From Bryum argenteum (Eukaryota; Streptophyta; Bryopsida; Bryales; Bryaceae), in assembly GCA_037043015.1 (NCBI GenBank), contig CM073321.1, positions 26,425,510 through 26,489,509 of the forward strand: a stretch of 64,000 bases of DNA, read 5' to 3'. A program made the position numbers and the translations under genes. The notes under the pieces were generated by a model, which was not told the DNA's origin, made no database searches, and saw only the letters and a list, made by a program, of their open reading frames with translations. Below are positions 34,271-46,509 of this stretch, in pieces (the first letter of the stretch is position 1; every line of letters begins with the position of its first letter).

Positions 34271-35570
34271 AGCATGTCTATGAAGATCTCTAAAAGGATG
34301 TCTAATTGTATTGATTGAATTCTGTTTCGTGGGGTGGAACATATGGGGTCAGGGTCTCGTACGGTGGTAAGGAAAGGTTAGAAAACACGTGAAGATAGAA
34401 GAAGTATGTCAGAGTAAGTGAGTTGTTGTTTTATCACGATTGCAGGAGGCAGCAAAACACGATTTGAGACCGCGAACAGATGTCTGCATGGATGTCTATA
34501 ACGTTGTCTTCAATGATGTCTTCAAGGATGTCTGCTTGAATGCCTAAGTAGATGTCCGCAAGAATATCTAACTGTGTTGATATCTTGAGGTTAGGATGAA
34601 AACCATCTCAACCTATATAGTGCAATTAAATGGAACTAAATGACAATTTCTTACCTTTATTAATCCATGTTTGAATGCAATCGATATTGGCTTATTGAAC
34701 ATGTGCAGAAGCAGGACATGCAGAGTATTGTAGAGGTACACAAGCGATGGTAGTAGAGGGACATTGTCTTTGAAGTCATTTTATATAATATTTTGTGGAA
34801 CATCACAAAAAACACCTCAAAAATATCCTCACAAACATCTTCAAAACATCTTATAAAACATCTTATAAAACAACATGTAAGACCACAGAAAACATCCTAT
34901 ATACATCTTGCAAAGCGTCATCAAAGATATCGTGCAATATGAAAAGTAATCACTACGATTTTATCCGATCTACGATTTCTAAGTAGATCCAACGACACCC
35001 TTAAACTACTAAACACATCACCGTAGGCATTAGCAAATACATTGTAAGATGCCTCATAAGACATTGTAAAAAGTCTCATTAGACATCCTTAGATGTCTCG
35101 TAAGACATACTCAAATGTCTTAGAACACATCTTAAAATGTCTCGGAAGACATCATCAAATGTCTTCCAATGTCTTTTATGACTCTTATTTCAATATAAAA
35201 GCAGTCAAAACTATGCTGATGTGGCATGCCACGTTGGATTTTTTCGGGTGCCACGTGTATTTCCCGGGTCCACGTTGGATTTTGGCACCGCCACGACACG
35301 CTTTGATTGACCATGGAAAACTCCACATCATGATGAAATTCATCGCTACGTCGCACTTTCCGTCCACATGGCGCTGATGTGTCCTCGACGTGACCCACTT
35401 CTTACCCTCCCACGTTTACCTTAACACGTTATATCTTCTAAGAAATCTTCCCCTATTTCAGATGTCTTCTTAGACACTTGCCCAACTTTTAGTCTAAAAT
35501 TCATTTTTAAAATGTCTAATACGACTTTAGATGTCTCATTTAAGACATCTAATATTCAATGGTTTTCTTG
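34271..35570. repeat. Region dense in GATGTCT / AGACATC motifs
   Basis: GATGTCT and near variants recur at about 34480-34560. The complementary sense, ACATCTT / AGACATC, prevails at 34800-34900 and 35040-35180, ending with AGATGTCTCATTTAAGACATC near 35530. The motif is also common just to the left (33490-33600). No gene is seen. Confidence 0.5.
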
Positions 35571-35574
35571 TAGT

Positions 35575-36271
35575 GCTCCTCTTTTCATTAAAATAAAATT
35601 TCGGAGCATGAGGAGAGAATGCACATGCCTACCTCCTCTTTTCATTGAAATAAAATTTCGGTGTTTGAGGAGAGAACGCACATGCCTACCACCTACTTAT
35701 CAAGACTTTGATTCCGCTTACGAGGAGGGTAAAGGGTGGGCACATGCTACCTCATCTTTTCATTGTAATTGATTTTTGGTACATAAGGAGGGTGGACACA
35801 TGCCTACGACTTTTTATCATTGAAATTGATTATTGGTGCAGGAACGAAGTAGGCTCATGCCTACCACCCACTTATCAAAAATTTGTTTCCGAGTGTAAGA
35901 AGGGTGAAGGGTATGAACATGCGTACTTCTTCTTTACATTAAAATTGAGTTTTGGTGCATGAGGAGTGCGGGCTCATGCATACCTTCCTATGTCATCGAA
36001 CTTGATTTTTGTTGCATAAGGAGAGTGGTCTTATGCCTACCTCCTCGATTGATTCAAAATGATTTTTGGTGCATGAAGAGTGCGGGCACATATTTATTGC
36101 ATCTTTTCATTGGAATTCGTATTTGGTGCATCAAGGGGGTGGGCACATGCATACTATAAGCTTATCAAGAGTTAATTTATCTGTGTAAAGAGAGTAAAGA
36201 GTATAACTATCCTCTTTTTATTGAAATTGATTTTTGGTGCATGAGGAGGGCGGGCACATGCCTACCTACAT
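35575..36271. repeat. 57-60 bp degenerate minisatellite, ~12 copies
   Basis: The recurring unit is roughly CTCTTTTCATTGAAATTGAT, then TTTTTGGTGCATGAGGAG, then GTGGGCACATGCCTAC. The ACATGCCTAC segment returns every 55-60 bp from about 35620 to 36260. Copies are diverged and some are cut short. Short open frames rich in IEIDF and GTCLPP are by-products. Confidence 0.85.
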
Positions 36272-38150
36272 GGCAACAGTCAATGATGACTACAAGATGG
36301 CATTAAAGACAATGTGCACTACATATGATTACGGATTGACATATATTTCTAAAAAAGACAAGCTTCAAGAGTTACAAGGAATCAAAACAAAGCATTTGAA
36401 ATTCAAGATTTTTGAACGTAAGCATGTGGTCATTACATAGTTGAAACCATTGCAAAGGACCACTTCAAACAATTTAATTGTGTCGTGCCAAAGAGCTACT
36501 GTAATTCGAGCATGTGAAGATCAAAAAGTTTATTTTGGTCTGTAATTTGTTGATATTCCGCACACATTATATGTTTGGGCCGGAAAGTCAAAATTTCGAG
36601 TAAGGGTTCACAATGCAATGGAATGGCTTGACACTGAAGCAACAAGTAGAATACAAGATAAGAAGAATTTGTTGAATCGTGAGAGAATGAAGCATTGAGA
36701 CAAGAAAATACTAGATTTTTTGGGCGAGATGTTACGAATAATTCCAAAAAGAACTAGATGCATATCAAATATTTGACTTCATTCGAGACTATGGCTAAAA
36801 ACAATAGTATAATATCTTTCAAGATTAAAAATCAAATGTAATCTTAGAAGGAAAAGTAACTCGCTTAATCTGCCAATAGAAAAGAGATTTTTCTTGATGA
36901 TAATGGAGTTTGATTTTGGAGAAGGAGAATAGAGTCAACGCGGTGCAAGTATCAACACAAAGATGAAAGTCGATGGCTCTGTATTCAATAAGGGAAATGG
37001 AACATTTTGTTGCCCTACATTATGGACTTTTGATTGTCGAAAGGGTCTTCATGGACATTTCTGGACCGAAATTGAGTACAAGTTTATCATCTAGAAAATT
37101 TAGACCTGAATGAGTAATGTCGAGCGTTAGAACGCAATCTCTATGCTTCCAGCTAGTAAAAATGCAGAATTGGTGATTTCCTCATTGGATGTATTAAATT
37201 CACCAGGATGACATATTATTACATATATTTATATTTTTGCTTCGGAAACATAAGCCTATGGACAAACCATCAAAGATTGTGGTGTAGTAATCGCAAAATA
37301 CACTCTAGTGGGTCCAATTGTTTCTGTTATGCATCATCCACCATTAAGGTCAATTGTAGATAATCTCGGCAAGGTGTAAAGTCATTCATTCTACATTTTT
37401 GAGCCTTTGCATGGTTCAGATATATATTCGAAGTATCGCGATGCGCAGTGTCCAGCATTTGTGAATGAAATCATTTCATTGTATATTTTATTAGATTTTT
37501 GGATGATTATTGAAACTTATATGATTCATGCTTTAGTTGGAAAAACAACCCACCTTGTTTCGTTTGAATGTGATGAGAATATGAGCCTTTGGCTTTGAAA
37601 ATGGAAATCAGAAACGGTAGATAGAATTCCACTAGAAGAGGGAGATGAAACTGAAATGGACTCTTCATCTAATGAAATTGATGAGAAATTTGAAAGGAGT
37701 GATGAATATTGCAATCATTTACCAAAGAAGATGCATAGTCTTACAAGAAATTCAACTAATCTTTAAGACACAAGCATGGCGGTGAACATTGCGAATATAG
37801 GAGGAGTTGGAGGACTTTCTTCTCAAGACTGCTTTCACATTTTTCTCGCACATGTTTCTAAGGATCAAAATATGAATGAAGATAGTGATTGTTATTTTGT
37901 TGTTTTTAAACTCTCGTTTGATAGAAATCATTGGTATACGCACAAAGAATCACCAAGTGGTAGTGCCTCGAGTAAATGCTTTTTCATTTAAACTGGCACT
38001 AAATTATTGTCGTATAATAATACATCCGAGTTGACTTCAAAGAAACTTGATGAAGTTGATGTTGGTGTAATCGTAGGAATAGAATTTGCTCAGAATGCTT
38101 TGGTACATCCATCTGTAAGAGGCCCATTTAGTTTGAATTGACCATGTTCT
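36272..38150 (+). pseudogene. Unrecognised decayed coding region
   Basis: Protein-like stretches on the plus strand follow the minisatellite directly. Examples are YMATVNDDYKMALKTM and KTKHLKFKIFERK, then WAGKSKFRVRVHNAMEWLD near 36580, then FEPLHGSDIYSKYRDAQCP at 37400, then MAVNIANIGGVGGLSSQDC near 37776. Many stops and shifts separate them. Composition looks coding rather than random, but I recognise no family. It may be a dead host gene or a transposon passenger. Confidence 0.4.
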
Positions 38151-39604
38151 ATAGAGTAGATTCTACATAAATGATAGATTTAGTATTATGTAGAATTATT
38201 TCAATTTATGTTGATTATAATAAATATGTACGTATGTTGCAATTTCCTTCAATAAAATGATTTCTTATTATTGTGTTTTTTAAGTGTTTGAATGTTATCA
38301 TTATATATAATTTTTGTGTTTATAATTGAGCAACTCAATATTATAATACCAATGACTTTACTTCTAAAATTTCTAAACTCCTAAAGTACAAGAGAAGGGT
38401 AGAGGTATGGAGTAGGCATGTGCCTATTCCAAATAAGAGTTTCAAAATAGAAAAACCTAGACAATCAATGAAAGTAGATTGCGCCTACTTTAAATCAAAA
38501 GTAAGCAGTCCAAATGGACAATCAAAAATTCATTTTGAAGTTTTTGATTTCAATTGTAATGCTTTTATTTACTCAAATTTGAAAAAAAAAAAATGTCATT
38601 TTTTTAGAGACACCATAAGAATCTTGTCTTAGAAATCTCTTATTGTAGTAATATTGACAGAAAGTAGGGCCAAGAATACATACTTGATGGTCACAATACT
38701 TCCAATTGTTTAGTATCACGCTCCACGCTCTCTTAGACGCATTACTATATCATACCACTAAAATAGAAATATGTCGTTTCCAGTTTCCAGTAGAAAAAGA
38801 GCAAGAAAGCATCAAACGATCACATTAATGCCATGTTCATTCTGCCATAGATTTTATCAGAAAGGAAGTGGAAATTTTTTGATATAAACTAAGTTACAGT
38901 AATGAATACATCATCAAAGAAAGACAAAGGATATAATTTATCACATGATGCACATTCAATGATTCTTACAAATTCCGAAATTTCTACTTCTAAATTCTCA
39001 GTTTCAAGAAATGAAATTATCTTATAATATCTTTTAAGACATTTTTGTGCATGATTAAGTTCTTTTTGCAATGATTGTAGAGCATTTTTAAAATTTGATT
39101 TTTTAAAGTGAAAAGCTAAATCATTAATGAATGTGTCAATTTCAGTGTAGAATTCTTTACAGAATGGATCTTCGAAGCTTCTAAAAGAGCTAAATTGGTT
39201 CTATTGGCTATGCAATGAGTAGAAGTCATAAAGAGACTTACCTTCTTCAATACGGTTGCCACACCATTATTTCTTCAATCTTAGTAGAAGCCCCATAGAA
39301 CCAAAACCAACACATTTTGATATGCGCAACCCCTATCTCTTTGCCGTCGTCATGAGGATCTCAAAAATCCTCAAAAAATCCTTTTGACCTCCTCTAATCC
39401 ATAATAACCTAAAAAACAAGTAATAGGCAAAAAACCGTCCAAAAAGTGGCAAATATTACCAAATGCCCTATTACTGATTAGTTGATTCAAACAAAAGATT
39501 GGAGAATCTCTCACACTATCTATTTCTTTTCAGGACACATGAAATTGCAAAAATCATCTCAAAACATGCCTTTTCATCATGATAAAGTTTTTTGGGCAAC
39601 AAGG
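38151..39604. other. AT-rich intergenic DNA
   Basis: No supported gene, RNA or repeat. Open frames are short and AT-driven. Confidence 0.55.
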
Positions 39605-39617
39605 CTTTGCATGACAA

Positions 39618-39984
39618 GATAGATAGATAGATAGATAGAAACTCCGGTCCCTTTCCAAGGGGCCGGCGTGAATGAAGTGTCCGTTCGTAATGCTGATATC
39701 CCGATGGCCACCGGACAAGGGGAAATTGAAACAATACTACTTCCCCCTCTCGAGGGTGGACACTATAACTACGCTAGTTTCTAGCCTAGTTACTAATGCC
39801 TTGAAGATACTTGACATAGTGTCCCCCCAAAGGGCTTTGAGGTACCCATACAACAAGGTCCAAGGACCCCCCACAATAGTTGGGTGGACTATAGTGGTGA
39901 GCACCATGCCGGCATGGGGAATAGAACCCACGACCTCCTCATTGGGGGCCTAAGCCCTAACCACCAGGCCAAGGCTTGTGGTGC
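39618..39984 (-). mobile_element. Full-length tRNA-derived SINE with 13-bp target duplication
   Basis: Read on the minus strand, the 367-bp element begins GCACCACAAGCCTTGGCC. It has a pol III A-box-like TGGCCTGGTGGTTAGGG (39955-39971) and B-box GGTTCTATTCC (39918-39928), a ~250 bp body, and ends in a CTAT-repeat tail. CTTTGCATGACAA flanks it exactly on both sides (39605-39617 and 39985-39997). SINEs are pol III transcribed and moved by LINE enzymes. Its 3' half matches 701-807. The perfect duplication suggests a fairly recent insertion. Confidence 0.93.
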
Positions 39985-39997
39985 CTTTGCATGACAA

Positions 39998-42614
39998 CAA
40001 CAAAGAGCACAATGATCAAAATTTATGAAAAGACAAATCTTTCTTGTTTACAAAATATGCTGCCTCAAGCAATCTAATTATTGCTTTACCTCAAAGCCAA
40101 TTACCACTTGTAACTTGCTTCTTAAAAGGTTGCTTTCCTCCAAAGTTTTCCCGTGTTAATTTTTTATATTCTATTGATTTTACATGATCTTTCAATCCCA
40201 AAATTTCAGTATTTGAAGAGCCATATGTTGCATGAACAATCACCTTTTTTTACAAATCTTAAAAAAAAAAAACTCATCCTAGTTCTCTATCAAAGTGTAC
40301 CTAATCACATTGTTCAAACCAAACATCTTTCTATTTCAAGTTAGCTTTTTGAACATGATTTAAGTAATTATTGGTATGAGTGGTAGACTGGAACACTTCT
40401 ATAGTTTTACTGTTGGTATATGCCTTTGCATACATACCAAACATGTTCCTTTGTGTTTTAAGCATTATGGTATTTTAGTATGAAATAAAAATAAATCTCT
40501 CACGACACCTCAAACCTCAAAGATAAGAACTTAAGCAAGATGATAAAACCAGATAATAATGTAGACGTGGCTTGTACGCAATTATACAATCCACCAAAAT
40601 TGTAATTGATTGGAGTATGTCACTCTGCAATTATGAAAAAGACAATGAAAGGGTTAATTGTAGAAACATGTTAATGGATTTTTAGCATGGTGGGTGAATA
40701 TAACTAATGTTAATGAGAAGTGACTAAATACTCAAATATTTGCAAGCGAGTTACTTTTCAATGGAAAAAAGTAAGCTACTTTGTTACTAATGCAATTGAA
40801 ATGTTATAAAACTCGCAACAAGATGAATTCATAGCTTTTTTTTTCTTTTCTGATTCTTGCACACTCGAAAAAAAACTTCACTTCTACGAACAATTCGAAC
40901 TTCACTACTAACTTGCAGAACATAATACTGCCCCTTTGTCTAACTCTACGAGGTTCCATGCGGAGCTCAAACTGGGGCACGACTGTAAGAAATAAACTCC
41001 ATACACTCTTCTATACTTCTCGGATCATTGACCGTCTAACTTAGAGAGCAATATATATTCAATCGGTATCAATAGTTGAATACTGTTGCAAAACTAAAAT
41101 AAATAAATAAAGACAATGTTGAGAAAGAAGGAAGAAATTAAAACACCACTAAAAAAGAAGTAGCTTATGGTAAGAGTGAGCAACTAAAAGATACATATTA
41201 CTTTGAAAAAAAAAAAAAAAAAAAAAAAGCAGTTATTTATAAGAGGGAAGTAATATTAACACAGTGAAGAGCAAAATAACAAATAAAAAGTTGACACATG
41301 ATAGTGCCAGTGATCAAAAGCACTCCCCAACAGAATGAAAAACATTTGAGACATAATATTGAAAAACAAAAGTACTTTACTATTGAGCATGAAGAGCATT
41401 AAGGGCATCAAAATGCTTACAATTTAACCCTTTACCTCAAGGTAATGCTTAGTCGTTGGACATTTCACAACATGTCACAAGCCTTAACTATGGCAAAAGG
41501 ATTAACACATGATACTACAATGTAAAAACGACCAATTCAACAATCCATTGAGATTATTTCCAATCGCCTGTGACACTTTGAACTGGTAAACAAACAAATT
41601 GAAGCTTGGTTCAAGACTACTACAAACGCCATCAAAAGTTCAAGAAACTCACACACAATGCTCCTCTGAGCTGAAACAACATATATAAAGACATTCGATC
41701 ATCTCATTTTTTAGAAAAACATACATTAGAGTACTCACAATTGCAGGCTTAATTACTAGTGCAACATCATGGAAGTAAACATATTAAGCTTGTATCAATC
41801 ACTAAAAAGAGAATAAGTCAGTGAGTGCACCTACCAACGAGTATTCAATCAAATCATTGGAGGAATGAATGTAGAGAGACTGAGGAGCGAGTTGAGTTTT
41901 GGAAGGCGCATGGTGCATATATTTGAATATTTTTGAAAACTTACTTAAAAATAAAGCTAATCGAGGGGCGGAGAGATTGAGGCATCAGCTAATCGTTGGT
42001 GCAAGCACAAGTCCCAAAGGATGTTATGTGGGTCGTAAGCTTTCGGGAAGAATCTTGCTGAAATAAAAAACGGCGATCAGGTATGGGTGGCAATCAGAGA
42101 GCAGAAGTAGCGAGGCGGTATCACAAGTAGCAAGTGAAGCGCAGAGAATGCTTATTTACTGCACAGTGCCGTAACTACCCTTTAGGACTTTACTACATTT
42201 GCTTCTGTGACGTCGTAAGTCATGACGATATTCTATTTCAATACCTTAGTTGAGAAGCTCTAAGAATCGAAGGGTATCTAATGCATGTCCCAAGTATAAG
42301 CCGGACTTTCAAACCCTAGACCGGCCATCTTTTAAATTTTACAAGCTATACCTCCGGTATTTTCTTTCTGACATCGGTTGATTTCGGACGAATCCAAAAT
42401 TTCATTGGATTGGCATTCGATGGTTTGAAGTTTGGACCGGCCGTGAGGCGAAATCATCGGCTGATAATGAACTAGCCGTCGGTTTCCCCGACCATTGCCC
42501 AACACTCCTCTACCACAGTATTTGCGTTTTAGCCCGACTTCAGCTCACCTTTAGAAAGAGCACGCGTGTATTTTGAATTTCATTCTTTCGAAAGTGATCA
42601 GCAAGCTTATTGCC
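39998..42614. other. AT-rich intergenic DNA and PDAP1 upstream region
   Basis: No supported gene. A poly(A) run lies near 41201-41228. From about 42160 base composition rises and the stretch probably holds the PDAP1 promoter; it has a TGACGTCG motif near 42210 but no clear TATA box and no GC-rich array. Confidence 0.5.
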
Positions 42615-44382
42615 ATGGGTGGAGGTGCGGGACGAGGGAAGTTCAAGGGCAAGCCTACAGGGCGGCGCCACTTCTCCACGCCAGAGGAGATGGGTTTGTT
42701 TTGAGGACCTCTGTGCTGCTACAACGAGCTCTCTGTCCTTTCCTTTTTAGGTCAAACTTTGTTGTGTCTTGTGTTGGCATCGTCGAGTTGTGCACTGACG
42801 TAAGTTTTTGCTGCCTTTGCACAGCGGCTGGCACCTCTACCAAGCCTCGGAGTTTCAAGAGGGTATGATAGGCAGCCTAGCAAACTTCCACTTTTTTGGA
42901 CGACAGTGAAAGTTACCTCTGTCCGGGTTGCGTATGAGTCGAAGTGATTCACTTTGTTTGTCGGATGTGCTGAGACAGAACCCCGAGGAAGAGGAAGAGG
43001 AGGAGGAAGAGTCAGAAGTGGAGAGTGAGGAAGAGTCTGTGGACGAGGTGGTTAGTGTGCCGAGTTCCCTTATCGAAATTTTCATGAATAGATTGTGGAA
43101 TCTTTTCGATTTGGCAGCATGCAACCGTCCCTTGACACAGATAAGCACGTATGAGCTTGCTTCATGATTGTTCCATGTACCTCTTACCATATATTTCCAT
43201 CTGTTTCGTGCAGAAGAAGAAGGGTATACAAGGAGTGATCCAAATTGATAATCCTAATGTTATCAAAGCCAGGACTGTAAAAACTAAAGATATCGATGTA
43301 CGTGCTCACCTCTGTATCTGTTCGGATGTGACTGGATCAACATTTCTGTACGCCTTGTGTGATACGATTGTATTTCATTTTCGGCTGGTTTTCACAAGAC
43401 GTAAGTTGTCCTCTGAAGAATTTTAGGTGTTCACGTGACTGGGAATGGTGCATGACTAATACAGATGGACAGGCCAGCTGAGCTTTCACGGCGAGAGAGG
43501 TAGTTTATTGATGCATCCTTTCTCATGGTTTTATGGTTTAGAGTCCAGGCTCTAATGGGTCCTTGTGTTTGGCTTCTCTTTTGGTCCTTCATTTTGCTAA
43601 TGAATTTATCGTCAAGTATTCTCATGTAAGTGATTTATTTTTCATTATCTGTACGAGGTTTGTATATTTCTGATCGCGCTCTCAGTGCTCATTAGTTATC
43701 GTAACGCATTGATTCGGGGGTGCGGTGTACTTCATTACTACGAAGACAAACCGATTATTTGTTATTTCTTAATCCCAATTAAAATATCGAGTAGGTTTCA
43801 TGAAGGAAATTCATTCTTTTGTATTCTTCAGGGAGGAGCTTGAGAAACTAAAATCCCACGAACGCTACTTGAAGTTGCAGGAGCAAGGCAAGACTGAGCA
43901 ATCTAAGAAAGATTTAGGTGAGCAGTCTCTAATGCCTAGTACATTCATGGCTAAGATACTTGATGGGCATCAACTAGCTTTTTCTCGTTCCCATTGACCT
44001 ACTTGCAGAATGCAAAGATCTGTGACTAAGGTCGTGTTTGGCAGAGCGTCTAGCAATGATTAGACAGCAACGGTTGGAGGCTGCCAAGAAGCGAGAGGAG
44101 GAGAAAGCTGGTAAGATTCTCTTCTTTCTAGTTTTCTGTCTGTAGCTTCATTTTCTCATTTTAATGCTGTAGGTTTGCTGCTGCTTTGCGAACTTCTGTC
44201 AGTATTAGTCTTGATTTTCAGTGCGTTCACATGCACAACCGATTAACGTAATAGCGGTACGCACACCTCAGTGGCCTTTGAAGGTATTAAGGTCATATTT
44301 TTCTGTGTGATTATTTCAACATTCCCTCGGGTGTGATTGGTTATCAGCGAAGGACGCTAAAAAGGTGGAGGCCCGCAAATAA
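42615..44382 (+). CDS. PDAP1: 28 kDa heat- and acid-stable phosphoprotein (PDAP1/HASPP28 family)
   Basis: Eight exons with phase-consistent GT-AG junctions: 42615-42693, 42825-42862, 42979-43050, 43214-43297, 43465-43499, 43832-43917, 44045-44110, 44348-44382; 164 codons and a TAA. The protein starts MGGGAGRGKFKGKPTGRRHF, the conserved PDAP1 start. Then come GTSTKPRSFKR and an acidic Glu/Ser run. KKKGIQGVIQIDNPNVIKAR is followed by LSRREREELEKLKSHERY and LQEQGKTEQSKKDL. It ends RLAMIRQQRLEAAKKREEEK and KKVEARK. Length is close to the ~180 residues of animal members. The family consists of small, highly charged, conserved phosphoproteins without enzymatic domains; animal PDAP1 binds PDGF, and the plant role is unclear. 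No lesion is seen. This is the best-supported host gene in the window. Confidence 0.93.
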
Positions 44383-45126
44383 TCATAGGAAATATATCTG
44401 GACAGGGCCATTTGTGCATCTTGTTGTCGACGAACAATTAGGATGGAATAACAAGAGAAGTTCCAGATGCGACTTGCAGTTTTGGATCATGGCACTGGCG
44501 CACTATGAGTCCGTACCTCATGTAGTTTCTTGGCATGGTTAGAGTCTATTTTGTTTTGAGAGAAAACTGTTTTTCATGGATTAAGCATATGTGCATATAA
44601 GGCACCATGTTATTATTTGGAATTTCGGACTTTTTATCATTCGTGGTTCAGAGGTATGGTGGCGCATGGGAAGTTAACTTCGAACTGGACTGGTGCCCCA
44701 GTCCGAAGTGATGAATTCTCTAAACAAAATCGCATCGGAACTACGATGAATGCGGTTGTAATTCTCTACATAATCTCGATGTATATCATTCAATGGATTT
44801 ACTCTTTACTGTGAACACGAATCCGAAGTTCGTACAAGCAATTTCTTTAGTACAATATATTTGCATTTCTGTAAGTGACAATACGATGAAACGGCGTACC
44901 GTTGAGAATTGATTCATCTGATATAATGGGGAGGAACAGTGTCTTGATACAACAAGTGGTCTTTAAGGAGGGCGTTGAAACGGAGCAGAGTGGTTCGATA
45001 TGAAATGGCGCAACATTCAGCGTGGTAAATGGACGACGATGTTACCACTGCAAGAAACTCTTGTGCGTAGGGAAATTTGCTGAAAAACTAGAGCTAAGTG
45101 CAATCATCAATGTTAAACTATCAATA
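44383..45126. other. Intergenic DNA after PDAP1
   Basis: No supported gene. It probably includes the PDAP1 3' untranslated region. Confidence 0.5.
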
Positions 45127-45420
45127 AGGTAGACAGACCTATAACCGACAACTTAAGGATTTTAGCACATGACATTAATCTATATATTTTTTTTAGAATT
45201 TTTCATGTGTGCAAACAGAAGGTTCTTGTTTAATGCAAAAAGTTTCGTGATTTTATTTGCATTATTCGGATAGTTAGAATTGTTTGAAGTGAAAAGTTGC
45301 TTGGAACCTAAAACCGGCACCATGCTCAAATATACAAAAGAGGTACATCTGTCCTTTCAAAATCTAGGAATTGGGCTTGATCGGTTATAGGTCATCTGTC
45401 GGTTTTGGGTCTGTCTACCT
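45127..45420. mobile_element. 294-bp MITE with TA target duplication
   Basis: AGGTAGACAGACC(T/C)A(T/A)AACCGACA forms 24-bp terminal inverted repeats with two mismatches, at 45127-45150 and 45397-45420. TA stands directly outside each end (45125-45126 and 45421-45422), as in Tc1/mariner-type elements. The interior is AT-rich and non-coding. The pogo-like transposase 1.1 kb away also belongs to a TA-targeting superfamily, but a shared end was not found. Confidence 0.85.
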
Positions 45421-45439
45421 TACTTGACCTGTACGATGA

Positions 45440-45760
45440 GAGTGGAGATACCCTGACCGAACGACTACCACAAGAATGCATTCACCACACCTAGGGGAAT
45501 ATTAATCTTCATATGTGTAGTCATGCCTTTTGGATTGGGCAATATCTCATTGGCTTTCCAAAGAGCCATGAGTGTCATCTTCTCTGATTTGCTACACAGA
45601 AATACCTTGGTATCCATTGACAATTGTAGCACCATAATGAAGACCACCAAAATCAAGACAATCGAAGAAGAGGAACCCTTACCTACGTAGAGGTTGGTGT
45701 AAATAGAGTGTTTGTTTGGAGATGCCCACAACCAACTAGCAATAAATCTAGCAAAAGTAT
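45440..45760 (+). mobile_element. Ty3-like LTR element fragment (RT scrap), broken
   Basis: A short fossil. The plus-strand translation contains a VMPFGL-like motif followed by a FQRAM-like segment, characteristic of Ty3-type reverse transcriptase. It is much shorter than a full domain and broken; no terminal repeats are seen. Old, judging by its decay. Confidence 0.5.
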
Positions 45761-46509
45761 ATATTGGGGTACAAAAAGGAGTGATACTTAGCTATTGAAA
45801 GTGGTTTCTCCTTTCGGGCGTCACGATCTGTGTGTTTGGTGTGATCACAAATTTAGACGTGCCCAATCATGCTTTCATGTTCCAATCCGAACAAGGTCCA
45901 GAGTCTTCCATGACGGAATTTCACACATTCCATGACACCTTCAACTAGCAATGGTCACAATATAAGGCATCGGTGAAGTGCGTATTTCATTTACAAGAGA
46001 GGGTCGCAATGTATTAGCAACTGCAAGACAGAACTCAGCTATAATTTTTGTAGTCAAAGCTCCGCACCATGTTTCTTGTAGATTTGGTCATTGATGCAGG
46101 TTTCTGCTACATTGAGGAAGATGATAACGATGGTCACGAGGATGAGTGTGAGGACCTAGGCAGTAGTAGTAGTACACAGCCGGTAGACTACAGCTCCCTG
46201 CAGCTAGAGCAGGAGCGTAGAATTCGACGGCAGAGAGAGTTTTGCGGTGCAGAGGGTTCGTCTCGGAGAGGCTGCGTCGATCAGTCAGCACCGAGGCGCG
46301 GCAATCAACGCCCGTTATCGAGGAGAGAAAGAGTATTAGCACGGGGAGGAAAAGCCGGCTGGCGCTAGGGGTTTCGAGGGACTGCCGCCGGTATTACGCT
46401 TTTCACCAATCCTGCATCCCATGGTGGAAGACTTCATATCGCACCAGATCTTGTACACCAGTCTTAGCCAACTTCTGAGGGAGTCAATACGATTGTGGAG
46501 GGAGTTCTA

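Noticed and set aside
42655-43190. Minus-strand open frames in the PDAP1 gene
   Set aside because: They are shadows of PDAP1 exons; the Ser-rich one mirrors the Glu-rich exon.
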